Positions 1 through 10,562 of a DNA stretch of 64,000 nt are shown in pieces; within the stretch, counting starts at the first letter, position 1, and each line of letters starts with the position of its first letter. The notes below the pieces were generated by a model, which searched no databases, was not told the origin of the DNA, and was given only the letters and a program-made list of their open reading frames with translations. The stretch is from Prostheceraeus crozeri (Eukaryota; Platyhelminthes; Polycladida; Euryleptidae). The translations under genes and the position numbers were made by a program. The stretch is taken from NCBI GenBank assembly GCA_907163375.1, contig CAJQUW010007067.1, positions 372,001-436,000 of the forward strand, given 5' to 3'.

Positions 1-1486
1 TTCGAATAGCGGCAATGTACCAAACCAATTGTCAAAGTAGATTTCCGTATCAGCTGGAAATCCTTGAATCATTCGCCAAACAACCAGCGATGACTTGCTG
101 AAATGTTTTGGCTGATGTGCAGATTCTCCAACAGTAGTAGCTGATCGAGATCGACTGACAAACAACTTCACTGGACCAGGTGTTTCTTTTCCAGTATATC
201 ACTCTACTTGATAGATGAAGCCACTTGTACCTACACAGGCAAAATTTTTATAGCCATGTTTTACAGGTTTCTTTGGCATATATTGTCTCATGCCCTCTGG
301 TGCAGTTTTGCCTTTGAATGTCACCATCTGTTCATCCACTGCCACTCGTGCCTCTGGTTTGACAATATTGAATGAATTATTCATCATATCCACAAGCATT
401 TGGATTTTGTACAATTTGTTATAGCCTGGTGAACCTTTCTTCGTTTCCAATACAGGGTCTCCAAAGTGGAGACAGGACAAGATTTCTTCGAATGTATTCT
501 TGGAAATATTGTCGGCTACTAGTGGTTGTCTGGAGAACCGTGCCCAATATTTCGTGATACCAGGCGAGCCAATACTTCCAGAGAAGATGAGAGCACCAAT
601 AAATTTCAAAAAATCAACCGGGTCTACTTTGCGACATTTTAGGTTCTTGAATTCACGATATAAGTTACACTGGAAAACCATTTCTGCAATGTTTTCTTCT
701 GTAAAGTATAATTTCTTGAAGATCTCGTGAAGCGTACTGTTCTCACTAATCAATTCTTGATAACTGTCGGATAATTCTAGTCCGGCTCCTGCAATATTAG
801 CAGTATCAAAATGATTTCCATCCAAGCATGGCATTTTTTCTCTTGTCCATTTACGTCTATGTGAAGTCGGTTGCTCAATGTCAGCTTCGTCATCCACAAC
901 CGATCCATCGTCCTTGCTATCAGAGGGAATTTCGACTGTCGTTATTTCATCAGTGTTTCTAATACGAGTCGAATAATAATTGGCGTCAAGACGTCGACGT
1001 TTAGGTTTAGGCTCACGCGTCCATTCAGTTTGACACGAAACATTGTCAGTTTCTTTCATTGCAACTTCTTCACCCAAATTACAAGTAGATATCTTGCTAT
1101 CCCTTTCTTCCCTGTTGGATTCATGACGGTTTCTGTCAATGTCAGTCTCGATTCGTTGGTTGTCAGGGTCGATTCGGTCGGCGTCATCAATGTCTCGGCC
1201 GATGTCAATGTCCATTCCATGGATGTCACTATCGATTCGGTCAGTGTCAGTCAGTAGTGATTTTGCAGGACTTTCTGAATGAGGTGAAGAAACATTCACC
1301 ATATCACCTTTGCGGGCAAGTACAAACTTTTTCTTAACAGTCTGACGCCATCCATTGCCAAAGCCATCAAAATCTACACGATATGAATTCTTGAAAACCG
1401 TTACTATAATGCCTGTCCACCAATGTCCTGTTTCTGATCCCACACTTTTCCAAAAAAATCTTTACTTGAGTACCACAATCAAACAT
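1..1486 (-). pseudogene. piggyBac transposase, interrupted
   Basis: This is a cut-and-paste transposase of the piggyBac/PGBD family (DDE_Tnp_1_7 type), acting on element ends in the nucleus. The long open frame starts near 1443 and stops at 199-201. It carries a GTG-coded start, a basic, Asp-rich linker with a KPKRRR nuclear-localisation-like cluster, and the transposase core. The first catalytic Asp lies in RVAVDEQMVTFKGK (residue about 370). After the TGA at 199-201 the same frame continues to the window edge and includes the second Asp motif, YFDNWFG (codon at 31-33). The better N-terminus is the ATG at 1484-1486 (MFDCGTQVKIF), one base out of phase across a T run near 1456, giving a small chromo/Tudor-like beta segment. 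One stop and one frame change are therefore visible. The gene is probably dead but not ancient. Confidence 0.85.
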
Positions 1487-1801
1487 GACTACAGTGCGTC
1501 AAGCTCACATGAAGACGGCGATAGAATGATCTGATCGTGAGTGTGTGATTGTGTCAGCATTTAGGATTGTTCAATGAATAGGCCTAGAGTTAGTCATCAT
1601 GAGACAGAATGGGAAGTCCTACTAATCATCGAGTCTGTGTGTGACGTATCGGCGACTAAGAATAGCAGACAATCAGTGCAATCAGTGTTGAAGTTACCCA
1701 CAACGCACTAACCTTGCTAAAGAACTAAGAATGTGACTGATAACATAGGTCAAAATCGTGGCAGTTCTCATTCACACATCTTCTGCGAGTTGTTGGTTGG
1801 C

Positions 1802-2207
1802 TTCTGATGTCCAATATAGTGTACAAAAAATTTTAGTTGTCTTCTGATGTCCAATATATTGGACACGGCTATTACGGAGACTTGTGCATGAGTAATAACG
1901 AATATTGGTTGTGAATTAGTGATATCATGCTATAGCTATTGTGCATTCATATTTTCGCTTTAAAGCTTGGTCAACATCAGGGATAAATTCAAAATTTGAA
2001 TTGTGTTTTAATTTTTTTATGTCATCTCTTACTTGCAAGTTAAATTTATCTGGCAAGTTGATTCATTTGATGGATCAAAATATTTTTGCATGAAAAACAT
2101 GGTATTTGATGATTAATATGCAGAATCTAGTCATCAATGAACATGGCTAAATATTTCGAAAAACATTTAAAATTTGTCCAATATATTGGACATCAGTAGA
2201 AAAAGGG
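1802..2207. repeat. piggyBac terminal and subterminal inverted repeats
   Basis: The palindromic motif CTGATGTCCAATATATTGGA occurs next to the terminus (2172-2196, minus orientation) and again in plus orientation at about 1845-1867, with a diverged copy at about 1805-1827. Paired terminal and subterminal inverted repeats are typical of piggyBac ends and probably bind transposase. Confidence 0.7.
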
Positions 2208-2211
2208 TCAA

Positions 2212-2680
2212 TTTATAGATACAGTTGTGAGCATTGTCAAGAGTGCTACATCGGGGAAACTCGTCGCCATCTCTATACCAGGATCAAAGAACACATTAAT
2301 GGCAGACCAGCCTCTGAAATTTCTCTTCATGAGCACTTCCCAAATGAAAAGTCGTTCTCTATTTTATTACATACTAATTAAACGTTTTGGAGAAGCTTTA
2401 TTGCCTAAATCATACAAAAAACAACAAAAGAAACTCATGAAACTCATGAATACCCAAACCGAGTCATTTCAGTTGTTATTATTTTGAAATTGTTTTTCTT
2501 TGCTATTTGTTATGCCTGTTAGCGCTCATTTTGAACGAACTCTTGGATGTATTTAAGTCTTTGCGCATGTATCACTGTTGCTGCTGTTCACTGACGATGG
2601 TACATTTCACGTATTGAAACATGTATGACAATAAACGTATTTTATCATGCAATCTCTACGGCATCTTTCATTATGGAGAT
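2212..2680 (+). mobile_element. Penelope-like retroelement, 3' fragment (fossil)
   Basis: The frame starting at about 2212 reads YRYSCEHCQECYIGETRRHL then YTRIKEH, the GIY-YIG endonuclease domain found at the C-terminus of Penelope-like elements. It is followed by a terminal segment with CTGACGA and GAAAC blocks around a short hairpin (about 2595-2625) and an AATAAA signal near 2630, as in the terminal repeats of this family. Only the 3' end is present. It is old and broken, and its left side is interrupted by the piggyBac insertion. Confidence 0.75.
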
Positions 2681-2754
2681 CGTGGCTTCATCCACAGAAA
2701 TCCGGCAATAATATCAAAAGACTGGAGCGGTCACGCACATTGAAAACGCGGGCA

Positions 2755-3185
2755 TGAGTCGTCACAACAACATCACGTCGCATGCATGCATGCGTGCGCC
2801 TCACAACAACATCACGTCGCATGCATGCGTGCGTCGTCACAACAATATCACGTCGCATGCGCGCATGCGTCGTCATAAAAACATCACGTCGCAAGCATGC
2901 GTCGTCATAACAACATCACGTCGAGTGCGTGCGTGCGACGTCACAACAACATCACGTCACGTGCGTGCGTCGTCATAACAACATTTCGTCGCGGGAATGC
3001 ATCGTCACAACAACATGACTTCGCGTGCGTGTATGAGTCGTCATAACATCATCACATCGTGAGCATGCGTCGTCATAACAACAACATCACGTCGCGGGCA
3101 TGCGTCGTCATAAAAAGCATCATGTCGCAGACATGCGTCGTCATAACAACATCAGGTCACGTGCGTGCGTCATAACAACAACAGC
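2755..3185. repeat. CpG-rich minisatellite, about 12 units of 32-39 bp
   Basis: The unit core is GTCGTCACAACAACATCACG, followed by a variable GCATGC/GTGCGTGC stretch. Units recur about every 32-39 bp and diverge towards the right. The array is much richer in CpG and alternating purine-pyrimidine steps than its surroundings. Open frames across it are by-products of the repeat. Confidence 0.9.
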
Positions 3186-4171
3186 AATACCGATCGTGGC
3201 TTTCAGTGGTTGACAATGGAAGAGACCGGTGCTGCCAGTGTAGCTCATGAAGATCCAAGATTATATCATTTCTTTTTAAATACAAAATCTTTTTGAGAAG
3301 ATATCCAATACGTCGACTCATACGGCAAGAATTTGCGACTGTGGCAAATTTTATTCCTCTTTCGATCCAGCAGTCATGACATTTGAAGTAACGCCTAGCT
3401 GAGCAGCCGCAATGTGCATCAACAAGCAGCTGTGATCATGTTCCACCGACTTCAACAAGACAAAAAGTGGGATTTCTGCGGTTTCATTCAATGACTCAGC
3501 AATTAAGACTTCATTCTGGTGGAAACTTCGCAGTGGAAACTTTGAAATCTGCACATGTCATCGCTTTGTCAAAGCTTACGTTTTTAATCATTTTTTATTG
3601 CTACTGTTGAAGGCCATGTCTCCCCAGGTGATGTTTTCAACAAGATGGGTGTAATTGAATTAAACTTTAATGTCAAGTCAAAATTTCTTGTGATTTTGTG
3701 CACACCGTGCAAAAAATAAATGTGCGATTGAAAATTGTCAAACACGACACACCCTCCTATTCCATGAAATTGTGGTCGAATGAATGAATTCTCAAGTTGA
3801 ATGAATGTTTGCAGTATGCAAGTTTGCATCAAACCTGAAATTTGCAAATTTGAATGTATAGTCACTTCAAATTAATATGAAAACAGAGACGCCAAGAAAT
3901 AACTTAGATTGATTACATTGCAGGTGTTAGGAAAACATGGCAGTGGAGCATGAAGCTTTCTAAGTTACTAATATTTGGTCTGTCCACAAACTGTTATCGA
4001 TAACCGAAGCTACTCTCGGTTATGGTCTCGGCCAAATGCTTGCACTTTGCTTGAATTTCTTCTTATCGATTTCATAATTTTGCAAAACCAAGATGATATT
4101 TCTCTGTGAGAATGAGATTCGCTATCTCTGCTTCACAATGTCACATCAATTGTCAATTGGATTGTACAGAT
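3186..4171. other. no recognisable feature
   Basis: AT-rich sequence. Short open frames at 3351-3865 (minus) show no family resemblance or composition bias. A small hairpin (ATAACCGA/TCGGTTAT) sits near 4000-4025. Confidence 0.5.
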
Positions 4172-4226
4172 ACGTATACAGACACTTGTTTGAGTCGCCA
4201 CTCCGCCCATTTATACTTACTCTATG
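4172..4226 (+). mobile_element. hAT MITE family, right-end fragment
   Basis: The last 55 bp (GTATACAG, then TTTGAGTCG, ending ACTTACTCTATG) match the right terminus of the 830-bp MITE seen whole at 17086, 36819 and 51195. The rest of this copy is missing. Confidence 0.7.
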
Positions 4227-6554
4227 GTCCTATCATTAAGGCCCACCTTCATTCAATCTTCCGTTGTCCATTCGCGATGATCGATTGCCCAATTCAATCT
4301 ACGCTCGCATTTGATTTAGGTTCGTCATCACGTCGATGTACAGGTGTTGTCAGAAATCCGATTTTTAACGACAGGAATTTTAGCTGTATATGTAACTCAA
4401 CAAAGTAATCCACCGATCGACTCCATCGCTAAGTGACGATTTATAGCAACTGATGAGATTCACAGAGTCTTCGTTATCTTTTCATGCTTGATTTTTGATG
4501 TTTGATGCAAACTTGCTGAACCAGGCTGTATTGAATGAAAACACAAAATTTGCTGCTTCTTTAGTTTTTGGGTAGTAATTTGGTAATTCCATGTTTTTAT
4601 CAATTGGGATTATGGTAAAATTTGAGAAGAAACAACGTCACCAAAACATTCATTGAATATTATGAAGAAACACATGTAGCTGAACAATCTGAATTAGCTA
4701 TTGCGGGTGATGTGCGTTTGAAGAGAAGCCACGAAAGCGCTCGCGCAATTGTTCAGTTCCATGTATGTCTTCATTATATTGAATAACTGTTTTTGGAGAC
4801 TTTTTTTCTTCTCAAATGCATTGGTAACCGTTATTGTAAATAGCAAAATAAAAGATTACTGATAGATAGATGCGCAGCAATCAACTCTTCCTCTTCGGCA
4901 CAAGTTATATAGCCAATCCATAAGCACGTTGAATTACAAAATACCAAACTTAAGAATCCAAGACTTAAAAATGTAGGAGCTTTGAGACCAAATTCAAATT
5001 GCAAAAATAGACACAACGCTCGAAACGCACACATTGAATGCCATTAATATTTTACTTTAAATTAATAGAATTCGTAAATAGTTTTTTCTGTTTTTCTTGT
5101 AAATGTGTCAGTATCTTAATATTACAAACGTTTTTTTGTTGATGTAAACCCAAATTACTAGGAAATCCAAATACACATGTTTCCAATTATGAATATTAGC
5201 TTTAGAATGTCAAATAAACATTCTCAGCTGTCTCAAAAGGTATGCAAAGTACTTTGATGCTTACGTGTTATTATATCGTTTAACCAACATTGTGTTATAT
5301 ACACAGCATAATTTACTCGTATTTGCGATTTAGGGCGCTTAAAATCTGAAAATCAAATTCCATCATAAGCAGATAGGCAGATACCGTAGTGCCAATCTCA
5401 TCTTCGAGTTATGGCTCAGCGTTTTTCCTCAGCATTCTACATAGCGGTTGACTTTCATGTATCTAAATTTCGAAATCTATCAGTGAAAAAGTCACACGCA
5501 GTTGCCGCTTCAATTCGCTTAGGAAGTTTGTTATTTGCCAGTTCTGAAGGTTTATTTTTCATTTATCCACTCATGTTTGGTATATGAAGACAAATTGCTT
5601 GTCCCAAAACCGCACAGTTCCATTTAAATTTAAAGTGTAAACAAAAACTGAATCAGATAAATACGAACAGGCTCTAGATGCTGTCCTTGAAGTAACATCT
5701 CTAATAATGACAGATTGATTTATTTGCTTGTGCAGTTTCCAAGATAGTCGTTTCAAATTCAGAGCGTCACATATAAATCTTTCGGGAATGACTTATCCTG
5801 GATATATTTCACTCAAACTGTCAGGAAAGTTTATTTCAAATACCTTGTCGTTGGTAGGGTCATTAGATAGCGCTTGTGATTGTTATAGAAATCTGTCTCC
5901 AGATTCCTATCACATAACTACGTCGCTCTGATGAAATGAAATTGTCAGACTGACTTCTACTTTCTATCGATGTTGATGATAAGGTGAAATATGTTCTTCT
6001 AATCGATAATTCAAATTTGAAAATAGGATTTTCACGGTACGAGTACTCGGATAAATCTAACAGATGAAACATTTATTACATTTATTACTAATTTACTTAA
6101 ATTTATTCTGAAGTCTTCACTATGCGCTAAAAGCGCCTGCTAGAGAAATTTTCGACTTCAGAATGTGGAAAAGTGACTTCAGAAAATTATTTCGAGAGAG
6201 GTATCTCTATCTAGACATTTTGTAGATTGCTGGATCTGCCAAGTTCCCGTTGCCAAATTCAGTATTTTGATCCAAATAAGATATTTTGTTAAATTATTTA
6301 GAATATTAAATTCATCTGGGAAATTGCTTCCTTCTTCATCTCATTTAATTAATGGTCAGAGATATTTTAGCTGTAACTCTGATGGCTGCTTCTTGAAGAC
6401 AAGGGATTGCTCTTGCCACCCCCTCAACACATTCGAGACAAACATTTCATAATAATAATAACAATCTATACTGAATCACTGCATACAGAATCAGTGATCA
6501 TTACAAGTTCAACGATGACAGGGTGCAAGATACAAAAAAAGAGAGCATAGGTTG
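4227..6554. other. no recognisable feature
   Basis: AT-rich, with only short unrelated open frames on both strands. I see no RNA gene, coding-biased frame or element end. Terminal sequence of the minus-strand LINE begins at about 6555. Confidence 0.5.
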
Positions 6555-7383
6555 CCACAATCAATTCAATACGCTTTATTTAATGAAACAAATTACATTA
6601 ATCAACATAAAGTGTCAGATCTTCTGATCTTGTGCAAGTCGCCGCACATGCTGGTCAGCGGACAGCAGGTCCGGTGCACCACAGTCCTCATGCAGCATTT
6701 CTCGGTAAGTCTTCCTTTGACCTTGTCCGCGCCTTTGCCGCTGCGCTGGCCGCCAGAGAAGAAGGCGCTGCGCAGGCTGAGGACATGACTTCTCTGTCCG
6801 AAGGAGTTCTCCAGCGAGGGCCCGACGGTCTTGCCGCAACTTTTGCCACAATCCAACGAGGAAATAAAAACAGTGAATAATCCCAACTATCTACAAAAGT
6901 TAGTAAATGATCTCTTAAAACGTCTAGTTTTGGCAGGTGGTGGAAACAGCTCACAAGAGCGACGAGTTGTACAATTACGCGTAGGCCGTACGCAAAATAG
7001 TTCACAAAGTGGATGACATTGGTTTTCAACTATACACTTGAACAGCTTGCGACAGGACTTATCAGCAGCCTGCAAAATGTTGTTAATATTATCAAGATTA
7101 ATGCCAATAATCTTACAGACTCCTCGCTCCACACGCAAAATGTCATTTTTCAAATACTCTGCAGCATTGCAAAAGCAAGCAAGCGAATACAGCAAAACTG
7201 AGAGCGGATGAATGCTGCATAGCAATTATACATGATTTTGGGATCACAACCAGTTCTTCTAAGATTACGGATGATGAAAATACGACGAGGAGAAGAGAGA
7301 GGAGATCATGATATAGGAGTGTGCACATTCCATTTCATATCCGAGGAGAGAGTAGTCCCTAGATATGAGAAGGACGTGACTTG
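6555..7383 (-). mobile_element. CR1-like LINE, 3' portion (first of two pieces)
   Basis: The minus strand encodes the C-terminal end of a non-LTR reverse transcriptase. VTSFSYLGTTLSSDMKW (7382-7332) is the usual YLG..L.S.L.W thumb-side motif. RRTGCDPKIMYNCYAAFIRS, frame-shifted from it, corresponds to the region before the last conserved block. At 7225-6887 ILRVERGVCKIIG and AKTRRFKRSFTNFC end in a stop, matching the RTKRFKNSFIP-type tail of CR1-like proteins. The far 3' end has AATAAA (6575-6580 complement) and ATTGAATTGATT, like CR1 terminal microsatellite tails. At least two frame changes or stops are visible. Its upstream continuation lies beyond the inserted element, at 12893-13060. Confidence 0.75.
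6615..6850 (-). CDS. GC3-periodic, cysteine-rich open frame (possible terminal exon)
   Basis: This 230-bp GC-rich island stands out from its AT-rich surroundings. In the minus frame ending in the stop at about 6615, about 85% of third codon positions are G or C, against roughly 50% at the other two. The protein ends CGKSCGKTVGPSLENSF ... KGRLTEKCCMRTVVHRTCC ... LTSMCGDLHKIRRSDTLC, and a poly(A) signal lies about 35 bp downstream. That would suit the last exon of a small secreted, cysteine-rich host protein, but the cysteine spacing does not match insulin-type A chains. The plus strand also has a consensus donor-like GTAAGT at 6704 and a partly open GC3-rich frame. The island may simply be the 3' UTR of the LINE in which it sits. 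Function unknown. Confidence 0.3.
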
Positions 7384-7536
7384 TAGACCGGGAGCCAGGG
7401 GGGTCTAAGGTAGCTGGAAAGCTAACCAATTGCCACTGGTACCAGATGAACGAGTAATCCTTGCTATTCACGAAAATGAGCTTCTGCGGGTCGCCGCTGG
7501 TGGGTGGGGTCAAGGGGTCAACATAATGACCCCCAA
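7384..7536. repeat. Left terminal inverted repeat (outer, non-tandem part)
   Basis: It reads inward from TAGACCGGGAGCC through GGTAGCTGGAAAGCTAACC and TTGCTATTCACGAAAATGAG to the first copy of the array unit. It is matched by the complement of 12740-12892 with only a handful of differences, one of them at the fifth terminal base. Confidence 0.9.
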
Positions 7537-8786
7537 AATTAGCCTACTTCAGCTGGAAACCTAACCGGATGAGATCAGTGCCAAATTGTTCCTTTTAACC
7601 CACCAAATACTGAATGGATACTACCAGAAACTTTCAGTGGTGGGTTGACCCCGCCAGAAGCCCCCAAAGCACTCGAGCCCCCCAAAATTAGCCTACCTTA
7701 GCTGGAAACCTAACCGGATGGGACAAGTGCCAAATTTTTCCTTTTAACCCACCAAATACTGAATGGATACTGCCAGAAACTTTCAGTGGTGGATTGACCC
7801 CGCCAGAAGCCCCAAAGCACTCGAGACCCCCAAAATTAGCCTACCTTAGCTGGAAGCCTAACCAGATGAGACCAGTGCCAAATTGTTCCTTTTAACCCAC
7901 CAAATACTGAATGGATACTACCAGAAACTTTCAGTGGTGGGTTGACCCCGCCAGAAGCCGCCAAAGCACTCGAGCCCCCCAAAATTAGCCTACCTTAGCT
8001 GGAAGCCTAACCAGATGAGACCAGTGCCAAATTGTTCCTTTTAACCCACCAAATACTGAATGGATACTACCAGAAACTTTCAGTGGTGGGTTGACCCCGC
8101 CAGAAGCCGCCAAAGCACTCGAGCCCCCCAAAATTAGCCTACCTTAGCTGGAAGCCTAACCAGATGAGACCAGTGCCAAATTGTTCCTTTTAACCCACCA
8201 AATACTGAATGGATACTACCAGAAACTTTCAGTGGTGGGTTGACTCCGCCAGAAGCCACCATTGACCCCCCAAAAATAGCCTACCTTAGCTGGAAACCTA
8301 ACCGGATGGGACAAGTGCCAAATTGTTCCTTTTAACCCACCAAATACTGAATGGATACTGCCAGAAACTTTCAGTGGTGGATTGACCCCGCCAGAAGCCG
8401 CCAAAGCACTCGAGACCCCCAAAATTAGCCTACCTTAGCTGGAAGCCTAACCAGATGAGACCAGTGCCAAATTGTTCCTTTTAACCCACCAAATACTGAA
8501 TGGATACTACCAGAAACTTTCAGTGGTGGGTTGACCCCGCCAGAAGCCGCCAAAGCACTCGAGACCCCCAAAATTAGCCTACCTTAGCTGGAAGCCTAAC
8601 CAGATGAGACCAGTGCCAAATTGTTCCTTTTAACCCACCAAATACTGAATGGATACTACCAGAAACTTTCAGTGGTGGGTTGACTCCGCCAGAAGCCACC
8701 ATTGACCCCCCAAAAATAGCCTACCTTAGCTGGAAACCTAACCGGATGGGACAAGTGCCAAATTGTTCCTTTTAACCCACCAAATA
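7530..8786. repeat. Left subterminal tandem array, about 9 units of 142-149 bp
   Basis: The anchor CAAAATTAGCCTACC begins near 7530, 7684, 7832, 7981, 8130, 8272, 8421, 8570 and 8712. Most steps are 148-149 bp, and the short 142-bp variants lack the CAAAGCACTCGAG segment. Each unit carries an internal inverted repeat, for example AACCCACCA (8192-8200) with TGGTGGGTT (8233-8241) and CTGAA with TTCAG inside it. Units are nearly identical to one another and to the opposite arm. Confidence 0.95.
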
Positions 8787-8872
8787 GAAGGTTCAATGAT
8801 TGGATTCATGAAAGGGAAATTCTACAATCGATGTCGCAGGATTCATGAACTTGTAGCAAATATGTGGTGGAG

Positions 8873-10465
8873 ATGAAACTCTACGAAAGCTTCCTTAGTG
8901 AAATTAAGTCAGAAGAAGACTCCTCCTCTGAATACTTGCCTGACTTGCTACACGAATGTGATATTGAAACATTGATCAATTGCACACCGTTCGTTGATCA
9001 TCTAAAAAAATACGTAAAATATTTTCAGAGGATGTTAAATGTTGAGAAAGGACCAACAGCACAGTTCTGGACAATTTATATCTTTTACATCAATCGTGTT
9101 CACCGAGAACTAGAAAGATGCGTCAAGACAAATGATGTCAGTGGGTATATTACGGTATTTCCTGATGTACTCAATATATTCTTTGCCCTCAATCGTCCGA
9201 ACTACGCGAGGTGGGGCACATTGTTTTATCAGAAATTGAAAAATTGTAACCCCACGCATTTTCAAATATTGAAAAACGGAGCCTTTACTGTACGACGAAC
9301 ACAGAAAGAGTTCAGTCGATCTGCTGTAGACTTGTCTCTGGAGCAATCAGTCAACCGCGACTCAGCTTCGCAAATGAAGGGAATTGTTGCATTCCGTAAC
9401 TCAGAGAATGCTGTGCGAAGATGGTCAGTAACCATGACGCAAAGGGCTTTGGCGGTTGGAGAATTGAGAGCATTAACTGGTCTTGAAATCGGGGAACATT
9501 CGGCTACTCAATGCCAAACATCACGGGTCAAACGAGACAACATGCAAATGAAAGCTCTAAGCGAAAAAATCGACGAATTTTGTAACCCCTTCCTGAATGA
9601 CACCAATCCACATCTAATTAATATCGCTACAGGACAAGTTGCGGTAAAAGACACGGAAAACTACCTCCTGAATTCATTGAAACGAGGTGAAACTGCAAGA
9701 AAGCAGTTCATTGAAGAGTGGAACCACGAACACTGTCGATTCCAGAAGCCCGTGAGAAGAATCCCAATCAACAACTTTGCAGCTCAAAATCTCGCTATCA
9801 AACCTAACCAAGGAGCAAAGGCATCGAACATCAAAGCCGAGAATATTAGAGATATGTTCATTCGCATCGTCATGGTGATCGCAGAAAAAACCTCGCTTGA
9901 CCTTCAAAGATTGATGACATATCCCATTACATTGTATCCCTTGTCAATATCCAACAGCGATGGAACACGAGTGAAGACGCAGAAATCCACCTTGATAGTC
10001 AAGTTGGAGACATTGCAATCAGAAATAGAATCCGAAGAAGTATTACTTCCATCTGTCCAGATATTTGATGGAGGGCTTGTTCTTCATTCGGTAGTTTCTC
10101 AAACAAATGTAGGAACAACGTATTCCTCAATTGCAAGATCAATTCTGCCATTAATATGCGCCGGAAACTCGAGGGAAGTTCATATATGCTTCGACAAATA
10201 TGGATTTAATTCTATTAAAGACGACGAACGCAGATCTCGGCGAACAAATGACTTGTCATTCACCATAACTGGTCCAGAACAAAGCATTCGACAGAGTGGT
10301 CAAAAGTTGCTGACAAATTCGTCATTCAAAACTGAACTCACGAAATCCGGGCCGGCAGTTCCGGATTCCTTGTTCAGCGATGCTATGACGATTGAGGATG
10401 AGGAGTCGTCGTCCGATATCGATGAGGATTGGAGTGGTGATTCTGACTCCGATACTAAACTATGA
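8873..10465 (+). CDS. Uncharacterised transposon-borne protein, 530 aa
   Basis: This is an uninterrupted frame; I take the ATG at 8873 as start, and the frame opens at 8864 with a GTG. Residues below count from 8864. There is an acidic N-terminus, then a segment with FW (68-69), ALNRPNYARW (108-117), GAFTVRRT (139-146), LEQSVNRD (159-166) and RRW (185-187). The C-terminal third has IFDGG (400-404), HICFDKYGFNSIKDDERR (440-457) and a final Ser/Asp/Glu-rich tail. From memory, the same order of motifs occurs in a large uncharacterised protein family in cnidarians, molluscs, amphioxus and fish, whose members continue into EEADTR and PDTDV-like motifs suggestive of a PIN/FEN-type nuclease fold. 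Those last motifs are absent here and the gene ends cleanly, so this is either a shortened member or a distinct branch. A 26-codon frame at 8796-8876 (MIGFMKGKFYNRCRRIHEL...), in another phase, resembles the family's upstream region. Role in mobility is inferred only from location. Confidence 0.8.
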   Translation: MKLYESFLSEIKSEEDSSSEYLPDLLHECDIETLINCTPFVDHLKKYVKYFQRMLNVEKGPTAQFWTIYIFYINRVHRELERCVKTNDVSGYITVFPDVLNIFFALNRPNYARWGTLFYQKLKNCNPTHFQILKNGAFTVRRTQKEFSRSAVDLSLEQSVNRDSASQMKGIVAFRNSENAVRRWSVTMTQRALAVGELRALTGLEIGEHSATQCQTSRVKRDNMQMKALSEKIDEFCNPFLNDTNPHLINIATGQVAVKDTENYLLNSLKRGETARKQFIEEWNHEHCRFQKPVRRIPINNFAAQNLAIKPNQGAKASNIKAENIRDMFIRIVMVIAEKTSLDLQRLMTYPITLYPLSISNSDGTRVKTQKSTLIVKLETLQSEIESEEVLLPSVQIFDGGLVLHSVVSQTNVGTTYSSIARSILPLICAGNSREVHICFDKYGFNSIKDDERRSRRTNDLSFTITGPEQSIRQSGQKLLTNSSFKTELTKSGPAVPDSLFSDAMTIEDEESSSDIDEDWSGDSDSDTKL

Positions 10466-10562
10466 GATGATTGGAAAATCAAATTAAAGATTTTTATTCT
10501 CAAAAATTTTTTTCTGGCCACCATACGTGCATGTACATATAAGAATAACATTCAACAAGCTT

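Larger units (their letters stand above)
1..2207 (-). mobile_element. piggyBac DNA transposon, 5' part
   Basis: The minus-strand reading has a piggyBac-type transposase running off the left window edge, a 5' leader of about 700 bp, and a terminus that reads CCCTTTTTCTACTGATGTCC inward from 2207. CCC-starting ends are usual for piggyBac elements. The bases outside the end are TCAA (2208-2211), one change from the TTAA target used by the family. The outside sequence is Penelope-like coding DNA, so the transposon appears to have inserted into it. The 3' end lies outside the window, so total length and the other target copy cannot be seen. Confidence 0.85.

Noticed and set aside
2688-2978. Open frames of repetitive HNNITSHACMR-type peptides
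   Set aside because: They are translations of the minisatellite in both directions, with no start context or conservation.
6615-6700. Insulin/relaxin A-chain in the cysteine-rich frame
   Set aside because: Cysteine spacing is CC-8-CC-5-C rather than the CC-3-C-8-C of that family.
6632-6880. Plus-strand frame of 82 codons and the donor-like GTAAGT at 6704
   Set aside because: It overlaps the GC-rich island on the opposite strand. The minus frame is open over the whole island, while the plus frame that shares the GC3 pattern is stopped soon after the donor-like site.
8216-8422. Minus-strand frame of 68 codons within the left array
   Set aside because: It is a translation of the tandem unit and is not maintained across units of different length.
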